Positions 24,989-36,290 of a stretch of 64,000 bases of DNA are shown here, piece by piece; within the stretch, counting starts at the first letter, position 1, and each line of letters begins with the position of its first letter. The position numbers and the translations under genes are program-made. The stretch covers positions 5,146,001 through 5,210,000 of the forward strand of contig OZ022511.1 of NCBI GenBank assembly GCA_963989385.1, given 5' to 3'. The notes below the pieces were generated by a model. The model did not search any database. It saw only the letters and a program-made list of their open reading frames with translations, and was not told where the DNA came from. Source of the DNA: Ctena decussata. Lineage: Eukaryota > Mollusca > Bivalvia > Lucinida > Lucinidae.

Positions 24989-25207
24989 TCTATTATGACT
25001 GGTCTGCGTCCGTCGTATACTGTCAATTGCCTGATCTCAACCACTCTCTTTAAACGATTTTAGCTTGAAATAATACACACTTAGCGTTGTTTTTACCAAT
25101 AATTTAAGTAAGTGGATCCATGCGTAATAATAAAAAAATATTACGCATGGATCCACCTGCTAATATTATTGGTAAAAAACAACGCGATGCAGACCAGTCA
25201 TAATAGA
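24989..25207. repeat. Long imperfect palindrome, cruciform-capable
   Basis: Arms of about 45 bp (25085-25129 and 25138-25184) flank a short A/T loop, each carrying the shared core GTGGATCCATGCGTAAT. A second arm pair (24990-25009 with 25186-25206, CTATTATGACTGGTCTGC) extends it. The left side carries about 73 extra bases between the arm pairs. Non-coding. Confidence 0.85.
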
Positions 25208-25600
25208 CATGTCCGTGAAAATTTCTGGCTAGATTGCAAACTAAACAGGAATAATTCTTCCACGAAACAAATTCTGCAGGAAATCCTCTGGAAAAAAAAA
25301 CTTTACCAGAAAAAAGAAAATATATGACCATATACCCCAAAACATAAAAGCTTATAATTCAGCGAGGCGTCATGCCTATTTTCATTTAATGGACATCTTG
25401 TTATGTTCTTGAAGAGCTTATTTACCTGACTGTATTTTTGTGACCCTCTGTAATACAGAAAACATGTTTACAAAGATGATCGTTATCGAAGAACAAAATT
25501 TTCGCTGGACGTATATGTAACGTTACTGTTAAAATAAAGTTCATTCAGAATTTTCAGCAACATGACTCAGGTGAGCGATATTGAGCATCACTGACAAAAT

Positions 25601-25810
25601 TACTCGGCTGGTTATTTTGCGTTTTAATGCCCTTAGAGACAGATATGTAGTCTATGTCGAGCCTTCTCGAAAGCAGGGGATAAAAAATGCAGATGGGATA
25701 GATGAGAGTAAAAATGTCCAAACATCACCTATTCCGCACCTACTGCAAGCACAGAAAGCCATTTTCCTTCCTAAATCTAGTATCTCAATAGGATGCCCCA
25801 ACGTTTTCTT
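25601..25810 (+). repeat. Family Y dispersed repeat, worn copy
   Basis: Retains AGACAGATATGTAGTCTATG, a GATGAGAGTAAAAATGTCC-like box, CGCACCTACTG and ATAGGATGCCCC in family order. Confidence 0.55.
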
Positions 25811-25903
25811 CATCCATACTAGCCCCTCCCCACTAAACATGGCCTGAATATACAGAGATGCGTTCAGGTGCTAGCGATTAGTAATCATCACCTTCTTTTT
25901 ATT

Positions 25904-26045
25904 GAGCCGCAACACGAGAGAACCAACAAAGTGGCACGTGCGCCCAGCGAAATCTCAGATCAGCCTTGGCATCCGCACAGTCTGTTCAGAATCTTTGCAG
26001 TGTGCTTAAAGGGTATCTAAGGGTCTAGGCTATCTTCATGCTCGT
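25904..26045 (+). mobile_element. Half of a palindromic GAGCCGCGAC MITE
   Basis: Left terminus and inner boxes are present (GAGCCGCAACACGAG to the centre), but the right half is missing. The break lies about 30 bp before the large inverted repeat starting at 26078, so that rearrangement may have removed it. Confidence 0.8.
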
Positions 26046-26077
26046 CATGCCAACGTGCCTGAGGGACTTATCTAATC

Positions 26078-26784
26078 ACACACCGTACAACCGGCTGAAG
26101 TGATGCCAGATGGCTACAGAGATAGCAGATCACCAAAAGTGAAAGTAGATTTTGGGTAGGTAAGATAAAGTTGCTGGTTGAAACAGACAATAAAAGCCTC
26201 ATATGGAAATTGCTCACTGTCTGTAGTTTCTACAGTATCAGTCTGGGTGGCTTTCTTACGCAGATAAGGCTATAGCAGGTCTTGAATGGCCAACATTTTC
26301 AGAGAAAAAAAAACACAAAGTCTGCTTTTCGGCTCCCATTAAACGAATCTGAGACAGTGCCCAATCTGTTTGCTTGCTTGCAATAAAACTTCAATTAGTT
26401 AGCAATATTTCTGCCAATTTTTGATGCACAATTTGGTTTATAATGAAAATACACACTTTCAAAGAGGATGGGTAGCGACAAAATGGTTGCCTTTGTCAAC
26501 AGATGCACTTTTAGGTGGACAGCTGGGATGGCAGATCAGTTTGTATGGAAATAGGCTGACATTGATGACAGGTATCAATAAATTGGTACGTATCTTTAAA
26601 CTGATTATACTGTGACTTCGGCGTGAAATCATGTAGAATGAAGCATGCTTGTCCACTAGAATGCATGTTGTTGCATTTAATAGCTTTACATCTTTCGGCG
26701 ACTTTCTGATATTGTTTCGGTAACTACTTTTTCGTTGCAAATGTGCTACATGTGCTGCAGTGCTTTTGGCAAGTCAAGAATTTC
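26078..26784 (+). repeat. Large inverted repeat, left arm (~707 bp)
   Basis: Near-perfect reverse complement of 27344-28068, starting CACACCGTACAACCGG. The same short frames appear mirrored in both arms (for example 26421-26615 forward and 27511-27705 reverse), a consequence of duplication rather than evidence for a gene. Confidence 0.95.
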
Positions 26785-27343
26785 ATTATCTTAAAAGTTA
26801 TTCTGTCATTTGATTTAATTAGGAACATTTAGCAATGTTCATTGTTTAATACCCACTCCCCCACCCCACCCCCACGAAACAAAAAAATAAAAAAAATAAA
26901 AAATAAAAAAGGCTAGTGACAAGCATTTGTCACAAGCCTCACCAGCTGTCTGACTGTGAGGCTTGTGACAAATGGTTGTAAGCAGACCCCGCCTTGTTAT
27001 TTTGCCCCCGCAAAAGTGGGGAGCTGCATATAGTTTTGCCTCTGTCCATACGTACATACTTCACATTTGAAGTACTGTTCTTGTCTCCGCAACTTCTTCT
27101 ACAGTATTTGATGCTGGGAGTTGCAACTTGCAACACAGTTCAGACATGCATTGAATATGCACAGAGAAAAAGAAATCTGAGCCAGGTCATTATTGCAGAA
27201 GTATGTCCCCTTAAATGACATACATATTTTGGCCATATTTCACACTTTGTAGCACTATTTGTGTCTCCACAACTCCTCCTAAAGTATTTGATGCAAGGAT
27301 TTGAAACTTGCAACACAGTTCAGACATGTATTGAACATGACTT
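26785..27343. other. Loop between the inverted arms
   Basis: Contains a perfect 19-bp-arm hairpin (26924-26942 with 26956-26974, core TTTGTCACAAGCCTC), a C-rich then A-rich low-complexity block near 26850-26910, and two direct repeats of about 100 bp with a 180-bp period (27060-27160 and 27240-27340, sharing CTTGCAACACAGTTCAGACA). No coding sequence is recognised. Confidence 0.8.
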
Positions 27344-28068
27344 TATTCCTGACTTGCCAAAAGCACTGCAGTACATGTAGAGCATTTGCAACGAAAAAGG
27401 AGTTACCGAAACAATATCAGAAAGTTGCCGAAAGATGTAAAGCAATTAAATGCAACAACATGCATTCTAGTGGACAAGCATGCTTCATTCTACATGATTT
27501 CACGCCGAAGTCACAGTATAATCAGTTTAAAGATACGTACCAATATATTGATACCTGTCATCAATGTCAGCCTATTTCCATACAAACTGATCTGCCATCC
27601 CAGCTGTCCACCTAAAAGTGCATCTGTTGACAAAGGCAACCATTTTGTCGCTACCCATCCTCTTTGAAAGTGTGTATTTTCATTATAAACCAAATTGTGC
27701 ATCAAAAATTGGCAGAAATATTGCTAACTAATTGAAGTTTTATTGCAAGCAAGCAAACAGATTGGGCACTATCTCAGATTCGTTTAATGGGAGCCGAAAA
27801 GCAGACTTTGTGTTTTTTTTTTTTTTTTCTGAAAATGTTGGCCATTCAAGACCTGCTATAGCCTTATCTGCGTAAGAAAGCCACCCAGACTGATACTGTA
27901 GAATCTACTGACACTGAGTAACTTCCATATGTGGCTAAACTCTTCCAAGACTTTATCGTCTGTTTTTACCAGCAACTTTATCTCACCTACCCAAAATCTA
28001 CTTTCACTTTTGGTGATCTGCTATCTCTGTAGCCATCTGGCATCACTTCAGCCGGTTGTACGGTGTGT
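27344..28068 (-). repeat. Large inverted repeat, right arm (~725 bp)
   Basis: Mirror of 26078-26784 with a few substitutions and a longer poly-T run at 27809-27828. Low divergence between the arms points to recent formation or gene conversion. Confidence 0.95.
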
Positions 28069-28642
28069 AATCAGTGATATTCAAAATCCGATAATTGAAA
28101 TCCCGGGTATGTTTTGGCAGTGGCCATCAAATAAAAAAAAGCATTGTGGGTATCAAAGAAGAAATAATGTGTCTCACAGAACTTTTAAAATGTTTACACA
28201 AGTTTTGTTCCACTATAATCCCGTGACCAAGATGTTATTGTTGAGTTCCCTCTTTCAACAAAGACTTAATATTTGAAACAGGTTCTAGTATAACAGACCA
28301 GCTGAGGGACGAAAACTCCGTATGCAGGTGCCGAAGGAATATGTCTACTCAAAAACGTTTCATGCCAGCATTTGTTAAGCCTACCGTTATATTCCTGCAA
28401 ACTAATATGCATCCAAAACAACTGTGCTTCTGTCTCGCCGTCCGATGTCCCTGAATGAGTTAAGAGGTCCTTAATTTCATGTCTTCACATTGTCACAAAT
28501 TTTGTCGCCAGCCTCTGACTCACCTCTGTGATTTTGGAACGAAAACTTTTGAACACATTTTATTCTCTTTTTATTCCTGCAACAATGACGGGACATGATA
28601 AAGCATTTTAACAGTTTTGTTTTTTGATATGGTAACTTCAGG
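28069..28642. other. No gene; weak similarity to 19.4 kb
   Basis: GGTTCTAGTATAACAGACC near 28280 resembles CGTTCTAGTATAGCGGGC near 19400, with patchy matches after it, suggesting a further relic of the block B repeat. Confidence 0.35.
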
Positions 28643-28915
28643 ATTGGTTGGTAAGTTGGTTGTTTCTGGTTTGACGGTCCTTTGAGATAGTATTTAAGTC
28701 TATATCAGACCTTCTCCCAGAATGAGGGAGAAAGAAAAGAGAAATGATAGACGAGAGAAAAAAATCCAATCAAACCCGTCTGTACCTATTTAACGCACAG
28801 TAAAGCCTTGCCCTACCTTTATCCAAATAAGTAGGACACCCCAGCGCTGAACGTCATAACCAGCACCATCACCTGACCGCCACGCCTGTGACTTCAGGAT
28901 CCCATCCGCATCTGT
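28643..28915 (+). repeat. Family Y dispersed repeat, good copy
   Basis: Shares TATATCAGACCTTCTCCCAG, GAGAAATGATAGACGAGA, ATCCAAATAAGTAGGAC and CATAACCAGCACCATC-type blocks with the 46-kb copy, in order. About 270 bp. Function and class unknown. Confidence 0.8.
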
Positions 28916-29730
28916 ACTAGTTTCTTTTGATATTCAGAACGTTCAGCCAATGTACCAAATAAAGACGGAGTAGTCAAACTTGGCACTAGCATTCTCTTGG
29001 GACGACAAGTACTCTTTAAACAGAGAATTAGATTATTTAAGAATAAATTATAGGTTTGAGAAAATCACAATTTTCCACTGAATGAATTTCAGGTAGCATC
29101 TCACTTATAATTCGAAAGACGCATGACAAACACTGTATGCCATGCTCCTCTCTGTTAATAGGTGAGATGACGTTGTAGATCAGTTACAATAGCCGCTATG
29201 TAATTACCAATTGTTATGCATAATACTTTGGAAGAATGACGCCTTGATAACGTTACTTTGACACTATAATGAACTCTTATTTGCTGTGGAAACAGATCTA
29301 TGACGTCAATGGTTCCGGAGCATGGACAACTTCTCAATGACATTACGAAATGAAATTCTTTAAACAGAAACTTCAGATCTCTCAAACAAATTTCTGCTCT
29401 CAAGTCTCTTAATTCCGTGTTATTTGGTGTTGTTCAACGGGATGTCGCCAGACGCAGTCACAATCTGCCCTGTTTGCCATTCTTATATCTCGACTGAATA
29501 CCAACATATCTAGTCTACGTTCAATTTTCTGACTCATACTTGTGTATGTTGTCAGGAAATTTCTAATACTGTCATCCAAAGATAATTTGTTTCCCGCGCA
29601 AATAGCCTAGCACGACCATTTAAGGATAATAGGTTAAACAGGTAGTCAACGGCCCTCAGGCAATTATCCGGTGGCTTGGAAATCATTGTCAGGCTTACAT
29701 TCTTAATTTTATCATTGATAATTCAGTGCG
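28916..29730. other. No recognisable feature
   Basis: An 82-codon frame on the reverse strand (29155-29403) has no recognisable domain. No repeats of note. Confidence 0.4.
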
Positions 29731-29732
29731 TA

Positions 29733-29814
29733 TATGGCCGAGTGGTTTAAGTGCGAACAAGTTTCTGCACATTAATGCAGCACAACAAGAGTTCGAGTCC
29801 CTCCCGCAAACTTT
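29733..29814 (+). pseudogene. tRNA-like sequence, Leu/Ser-type head
   Basis: ATGGCCGAGTGGTTTAAG is a good A box of the class II (Leu/Ser) type. GAGTTCGAGTCC is a good B box, and a TTTTTT terminator-like run follows. The anticodon arm (CTGCA...TGCAG) has a six-base loop and the acceptor pairing is imperfect, so it is probably a pseudogene or SINE head. Confidence 0.5.
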
Positions 29815-30417
29815 TTTCAAAAACAGTTTTGTTTTGTTTTCTCAGAAGCTCTACGTACGTTTTTAATATTGTGTCTCTCTAATTGTTTCATTTTGTTCAT
29901 GTCCTTTTTTATTATAGTATATTTTTAACTTTTATTTTTACGAGATATTGAAACTTTTTTCCTGCTAGACAACGTGAGCCGAATGGAATTTCGAGAGCCC
30001 CGGACTGACATCCCAACATTAATCGCGTAAAAATTAGCTTGCCAAACATACAATCCATGTGGAATTAACACTGAATTAACGTTGATTCAACGCCATGACT
30101 TTGAATCGAAATTGACAGGATGTTGCTTCAACGTAGATATTTTACACCTAGACAAAATATCTTAAAACTTGTCCTATAATTTTCTTTTACTTATTCGAAT
30201 AAGGAAGATTATTTCGTCTCATTGTCCTATAATGTTGTCATTATGGCGATGAAATTAAAGGTAAAATAACAGCATGCTTTTCTTTTGTAAAACGATTATG
30301 TTACTAGTCTGTAGGTTCCATGAAACTCGAGCTTCATGCGAAGCATGCATACATGTTTATCAAAAAAAATAGGAAAAAGAAAATAAAACAAGAAAGAGAA
30401 AAAAAACATGCGTTTAT

Positions 30418-30492
30418 GGTGGTTTGAACCTACGACCGCACACAAAACAAAGTTAGCACTAACAATAATTCAAACCATTGAACATATAGCCT
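30418..30492 (-). pseudogene. tRNA-like sequence, diverged
   Basis: On the reverse strand GGCTATATGTTCAATGGTT resembles an A box and TAGGTTCAAACCACC a B box. The middle does not fold as a clean anticodon arm. Likely a tRNA-derived relic. Confidence 0.4.
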
Positions 30493-30846
30493 CACTTAGT
30501 ACAGGTAAATACTTGTACAATTGCCCAACGATAATGTGTTATTGACAAACATGAGCTATAAATAAACTAAACAATAATACAATACAACACAAATCTCTTT
30601 ATTATCATCTCAGTCCATACAATGGCAACATGAGAGATAATGATACAGGTTATAGCAGAGGCATAAATGTGTACGATCTATGAAAATAACAAATAATCGG
30701 CATGAAGTTTTGCATATAATTTTATTACCCTTCCCGCTTGAATGCAGACGGACCGATAATACTACAAGATGGTTCGAACAATATATAATATAAAATAGAA
30801 ATGCATTACTAAACATGGAATTATGCTGAAGAATGCAAGGTATAAC

Positions 30847-30867
30847 TCTCTCTCTCTCTCTCTCTCT
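30847..30867. repeat. CT dinucleotide microsatellite
   Basis: About ten CT units. Confidence 0.9.
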
Positions 30868-31533
30868 TATATTGTAGGTGCGTACATGTACCATAGCCAT
30901 ACGGCTCCCAATCTATTTATCTGCATACATCAGTGATTAACCCTCAAAGCGCAATACATTGAAACTGTTGAATATAAACATAGGGGTGACAGGTAACAAC
31001 TGTATTGACCTTGTATTGCATGGCCGTAGTTCAGTATCATAATAGCCGTTATGTTTCTAACAAACAAAATTAGCACAGACGGTTAGATGCTTGAATGTTG
31101 ATCTTTTGTCATAAGAAACCTAGGGTTTGAGGTTCAAATACGATTGCTAACATTTTTTTGTTTTTATTTATTTATTATTTTTTATGGCAAAGTCAATTTT
31201 CAGCAATTGTCAAATTCGAGTCTACCTCTAGTTTGGCATTTATTTACTTGTTTAGTGTGGTACAAGTACAAGGTTGGAGTTCTTTTATCTTCCGTGGTTT
31301 GCGTCTGCCTTCATATTCGGTCCCCTAAATGGGACGAAAAGGGCTCACTACATTTGCTGTTGCTCTCACAAAACATGCTATACTAATTTGCATAACAATA
31401 ATCTCGGGAGAACAAACAAGCGACACATTTTCGCACTCTATGATAATTCATCCAGTGACGCAGTTATGTACGACAAATTGAAAACAAACAAAAACAAAGA
31501 CAATAAAGAAACCGCTATAAATAAAATATGCTG

Positions 31534-31612
31534 TGGGGCTCGAACCCACAAAATTAGTATGAAAGCGTCATGTTATTCAGAGTATTATGTCTTGACCACT
31601 GCGCTATTTGGA
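31534..31612 (-). pseudogene. tRNA-like sequence, diverged
   Basis: Reverse strand: AAATAGCGCAGTGGTCAAGA (A-box-like) and TGGGTTCGAGCCCCA (strong B box with T-stem pairing). A non-standard middle region argues against a functional tRNA. Confidence 0.5.
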
Positions 31613-32249
31613 CATGTATTGCAGTCGAGTCAGACAACAAAATATAATTCTGGTGATTAGTCAATGATAATCCGTAAATCGCTACATACCCGCTTTACCC
31701 ATTATCTTTAAATGGCGAGCTCTATGATAATGGCGGGAAACAAATTAGCTTTGGGTGACAGTCCATGTTTCCCCTTTCAGTGGGTCGTGCTTTGTTTACA
31801 CCAATATTTGTCAATTATGCACTAAGCCTTGCAACTTTGTTTACTTTCTTGTGACCTTGTACTCCCCTGCGTTTCCTAATTGAATCATCTGTCTTTGTGT
31901 ACGATTTATGTTTCCTTGGAGAAATAAATGTTTCGTCTGCATTTGATAAATTTAAAGGAATAGGGCAAACTTTATCTGGGTGCAATTAATCTGCATCAAA
32001 AACAGATATACATCAGTCTGTCTGTCTGCCTTCTGTCTTTAAATGTGATACACAGAAGTCTTTAAATTTAGATCTCACAAAATTTACCCTGTATCACGAA
32101 AGGCCTCAAGAAAAATTTCCCTAATTCTTCTCTTTCAGCAAGCTGATTTTAATTTACTATTTTTGCGTTATGCCAAAATATTACTGTCGGAGGAGTAGCA
32201 AAACAGCACATACCTTGATCAAAGAACTCCTTCCTTTAGGAGCAGTCTT
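31613..32249. other. No recognisable feature
   Basis: Unique-looking AT-rich sequence; no repeat or frame of interest. Confidence 0.4.
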
Positions 32250-32253
32250 ATCT

Positions 32254-32497
32254 GAGCCACGACAAGAGAAAACCAACAATGTGGTTGTGCGCCCAGCGCA
32301 ACCTCGGATCAGCCTGGGCATCCGCCCAGTCTAATCAGAGGCTTCGCTGTCCGCATGGAGGTACAATGTAGCTTAGACCATTAGCTACACTTTAAGCGCT
32401 TAGCGAAGAGTCTTGTCAGACGTGGGGAATGCTCACGCTGATCAGAGTCTGCGCTGGGCGCTCAAACACTTTGTTGGTTTTTGTCGCGTCGCGGCTC
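32254..32497. mobile_element. Palindromic GAGCCGCGAC MITE with ATCT duplication
   Basis: 244 bp, flanked by ATCT at 32250-32253 and 32498-32501. Left end GAGCCACGAC, right end GTCGCGGCTC. Confidence 0.9.
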
Positions 32498-32565
32498 ATC
32501 TGGTTCTATACACTGTTTTTCGCTCAGGCACTTTCATGCCGGTATGAAGGGCGATTAATCTATTT

Positions 32566-32768
32566 GAGCCGCGACATGCGAAAACCAACAAATTCAGCAT
32601 CCGCCCAGTCTGATCAGACTCGTCGCTAAGCGCTTAAATGGTAGCAAAGGAGCTGCGCTACCTCCATGCGGACAGCGAAGGCTCTGATCAGACTGGGCGG
32701 ATGCCCAGGCTGATCTGATTCTGCACTGGGCGCTCGACCACTTTGTTCGCTTTGGCTTGTCGCGGCTC
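32566..32768. mobile_element. Palindromic GAGCCGCGAC MITE with ATTT duplication
   Basis: 203 bp, with the left arm shortened by an internal deletion after AAAACCAACAA. Flanked by ATTT at 32562-32565 and 32769-32772. Lies only 68 bp from the preceding copy. Confidence 0.9.
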
Positions 32769-32772
32769 ATTT

Positions 32773-33418
32773 TTCGCTAAGCACAGATAGCTTAATGTGA
32801 TGCAATTTTCATTGGCGTATACTGCCGTGGTGTGTCAGATAATATAAGATGTTAAGGTTGTCTATTTGCCAGAAAGAGCTTGAGGATGAAGAGACAGGAT
32901 TTGTAACAAATAAAGTTTAGAATATTTACTCAATATATTCCTAACCACCATGTTCCCTATGTTTTTTCACACCCTTGGAGTTAGCATTTTGTTGGATATC
33001 AGAACTATTTCACATGAGATGTACCAGTCAACTTTTATTGTTAGTTCTTACTTAGTCTAAACTATTAAAAAAAACTAATTGTACTATTTGTTCGCAATTT
33101 GTTTAACAATTAATGTAACTCAAATGTATGAACTCCTTTTGTGCAAAAGGTGGCCTAACTCCGTAAATAGTGCACACCTCTTAATAAACCTTTCCCTTAA
33201 TAATCGTCACATCAAATACTATCAGTTTACCAAAACTCAGTATTCTACTTTCAACAGTTAAAAAAATGCCTTGATCAACAAAGGGAAATAACACAGTTCT
33301 TTACTTATGAGTGTTGTTCATAATTATTTAGGCAATTCACATCTCAGCTAAAAAAAAATAGTCAAATTATCCAAGCTCGAGCAATCTTGCTGACGATAAT
33401 GCATTTTATTCATTATTA

Positions 33419-33450
<32 letters not shown>

Positions 33451-34011
33451 GAAAAGCAGGGCACAAGTTTATCATTACATACTTAATGAAAAAGAAATAT
33501 ATACAAAGTTGTATTTTGTCAGAAGCAACTCATATATGCCACTACAGTTTTATATTGCCAATTGCTCTTGAGTTATCTTATGAACTAAATAGGAATTTCT
33601 ATCATCTGATCAATCCGTCAAAATCAGACACAACATAACAAAACTGTCCCCGGGCTATAGAATGATGCATAATGTCAATGCAATTTTAGAATGTAACATC
33701 AGAAATATTAGGTTGCGTTTAACAGCCCTCATCTAGCAAACTGCTTGCCTTTAAGTCATTTCATATGTTTGATAAATGTATTTGAAAACACCGTAATGAA
33801 CAGATGAAGATGAGTATGTTTAACGCAAATAGACCGATATAAATTAAACTTTAACATTTTGCTTGAAAAATGAATATATAACCTGGCCTACGCTCTTCAT
33901 TAAAGGTGTATGAAACACCAACTTCAGTAAAATTTTGTCATACAAATATCTGCAGCTATGATGGACTAGGCAAAAATATGATAAAATGATAAATGCACAT
34001 TATTTTAATTA
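32773..34011. other. No gene; one TA/T-rich microsatellite
   Basis: Holds a TATATA run followed by poly-T at about 33420-33450. Otherwise AT-rich without recognisable features. Confidence 0.5.
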
Positions 34012-34120
34012 GTAACTTGATCTGGCATACTGTATAACGTCGAGTGGATGAGATCATACCATCGGATGATCCGATGGTTTTTCATCCACGAAACGTGATA
34101 CAGTACGCCAGATCAGCTAC
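34012..34120. repeat. Inverted repeat of about 100 bp (GATCTGGC ends)
   Basis: GATCTGGCATACTGTAT at 34019 pairs with the reverse complement ending GCCAGATC at 34114. GTGGATGA/TCATCCAC and CCATCGGATGATCCGATGG extend the stem to the centre. Probably a small palindromic MITE. Confidence 0.75.
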
Positions 34121-34189
34121 TGTTATAATAATTTGTTTATCATATACCTTACGTAGCAGTCAACTATTCATACTTGCCAGCGCTAATGC

Positions 34190-34273
34190 ATCGACCCGGA
34201 TTCGAACCTGCGCGGCAGAGGTATGTAGCTAGTCGTGAGACAAATCAAACCGACTGAGCTAACGTGGAGCGCC
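34190..34273 (-). pseudogene. tRNA-like sequence or SINE head
   Basis: Reverse strand: CGTTAGCTCAGTCGGTTTGA is a very good A box and CAGGTTCGAATCCGGG a very good B box. The spacer between them is long for a class I tRNA. It lies next to the GATCTGGC hairpin. Confidence 0.55.
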
Positions 34274-34889
34274 CTTTGACGTGTTTGTTGACGTTACGCC
34301 ACTAGTCCCATTTCTCTGGTTCTCGTTTTTACGTTGCAGATTGTCAGAAAACAGGCAGTTCAGAGGGTGTATCATTGATGGGTATATAATAAAACACCTA
34401 ATTTGCTGTTTGAAATAATCAAATTTATTGTTCAAGATAGGTCCATTTAATATGTGTCAGGGAGGTTTTACTAAAAGTTTTAGCGGCTGTCTGTCGAGCA
34501 ATGGTTCCTTTGAGAGAAATAAATCATATTTATTAAGGCCATACGTGTGATTTGCATGTGATATATGGTCAGTAAACTTTTATAATAGCGTATGTAATCT
34601 TCTAAGTTGACAGATAGCTGCATCATAGTAAGTATAACTGAGTAATGCTAGTTTAATTCATTATCAGGTATTTTATCTCGCCAAAGATACTTCAACCATA
34701 TTCACTGGCCATCAAAACAAATTTATCACTAGCTATGCAACTGTGTTAGATTTGAATTGATTATGTAACAACTTGAAGAGGGAAAAAACTTAACGATTAA
34801 TGTTATTTCCAATAAATACAATTTTGCACTCAAATGAGGTGAAAAAAAATATGCGGCTTCAGGCAAACTAGAGAGAACAGATATGGAAT

Positions 34890-34954
34890 TTCACTGTTTG
34901 CAGTGGTATGTCCGAATTTACCCGCTGTCCGAAATAACCGGACATGACCTTTAG
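34890..34954 (-). mobile_element. Partial end of the GGGTCAAGTC MITE
   Basis: Carries TCCGAATTTACCCGCTGTCC, the reverse complement of the left subterminal boxes of the elements at 19141 and 35076. The other end is missing. Confidence 0.6.
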
Positions 34955-35075
34955 ATGATAAAAGATGAGCACTCAATAGCAAGACGAACAGTGAAACGCT
35001 GGGGCGAAAGAAGCCAGCAGTTAAAACCCGGTGGGCTCGACTTGCTGTTAAACGTAACAGGTGAAGATCAAGGTA

Positions 35076-36119
35076 GGGTCAAGGTGGTAAATTCGGACAA
35101 CAGGTAAATTCGGACATTCCACTGGCATTGCAAACAGTGAAACTCCAGATGAGACGGCTCATCATGAGCCGTCTCATCAGGACTTTCATTGTTTGCCCAG
35201 TTATTTTTGTTTTAATTCCAAACAACTGACATATACTGAAAGGATTTAAAAACTTCCAACCATTAATTTTGAATATCTCAAAAATGAATGTAGCTACGTC
35301 CACCGAAATTTTACAACATATATATTCTCTTATACCAGATTATATAATATATCGAATTTCAAATCATTCAACCGAATCGGTTAGGAATAAGCACGTGTTC
35401 CTCGTGTTCTTAGTACCGTTTAAATACGGAGTTATAGCTTCATGTATACAGTTTTCTGATGAAACATTTCTCTTACAATATCAAATTGAATTTTTAAAGT
35501 TTGAACGCGGTATGTAGCTTTGTTTGGCCTACCGCGCCTAAACATCGCAAACAGGTGCAGAGTTTTGGGCCAGATAAATACTGAAATTTCAAAAAGTGAC
35601 GTCGCGAGACAATTTTATGTGTTAATTACGACAATTAAAATCTCAGACGATGTGCACGGAATACAGAAAGCTCAAAAGACCGTCAGAAAAGCACCTAACC
35701 GAGATTAAAACCCAGAGATCATGACGTTAACTTACGTCGACGCCGTCTCCGTCATAGGCTTTGCACGACAGCATCATCCGCAATGATACTGCAAATCAAT
35801 GTGGATGACGTCACAATATTAAGACAGTAGGAAATGGTAAAAAAGAGTGTTGCATAAGATAACGCCGTCATCGCCTTTTGCATTCGGTGACGTAACGCTT
35901 TATTACTGACGTCATTTCAGTAAATGGTACAAATAAACTGCGTCATCGTTAAATTTGATAAGTTTTGAGCATTTTGTCGTTAAATATTAAACACTGTCAT
36001 GAGTGAACAGATCAGCAGCCAGCAATAAAAAGTGGAAGTTTTTAAATCCTTTCAGTATATAAAGGAAACAAGGTCACTGTCCGAATTTACCTGCTGTCCG
36101 ATTTTGGGTGACTTTACTC
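35076..36119. mobile_element. TA-flanked MITE interrupted by another element
   Basis: Outer ends resemble the 19141 element (GGGTCAAGG..., subterminal GGTAAATTCGGACA boxes, right end GTGACTTTACTC), with TA on both sides. The body is split at ACATA|TAAAGG by the 824-bp element at 35234-36057. Confidence 0.75.
35234..36057 (+). mobile_element. Tc1/mariner-derived element nested in a MITE
   Basis: The inverted ends TACTGAAAGGATTTAAAAAC and their complement are perfect over about 24 bp and flanked by TA. The uninterrupted MITE copy at 19271-19286 reads ACATATAAAGG, exactly the predicted empty site. A reading frame at 35520-35708 includes NTEISKSDVARQFYVLITTI, which resembles the N-terminal helix-turn-helix of Tc1/mariner transposases. 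No catalytic DDE part is visible, so the element is non-autonomous and internally deleted. Four or more TGACG-type CRE-like motifs lie at 35720-35925. Confidence 0.75.
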
Positions 36120-36290
36120 TAGCTGTGAGCAATCACACCTAGTCACTGCTCACTTCCAAAAGTCACTGCTTACCATAACCAGTGACAATGTCATTGCTTT
36201 GTATCACTGCTAGTCACTCCTAGTTGTGAAAAGTCAATGTCAGCAAAGACTACTGTCAAACGATGAGCATATAAAACTAGCAGTGATGTG
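36115..36290 (+). repeat. Cluster of short TCACTG repeats
   Basis: AGTCACTGCT-like words recur about eight times (for example AGTCACTGCTCAC, AGTCACTGCTTAC, TATCACTGCTAG), without strict period. Degenerate simple repeat. Confidence 0.5.

Noticed and set aside
26421..27705. Mirrored frames of 64 and 93 codons as duplicated genes
   Set aside because: They lie in the inverted-repeat arms and mirror each other because of the duplication; no recognisable domain.
29733..29814. Functional tRNA-Leu/Ser gene
   Set aside because: The boxes are good, but the anticodon loop has the wrong size and the acceptor stem does not pair well.
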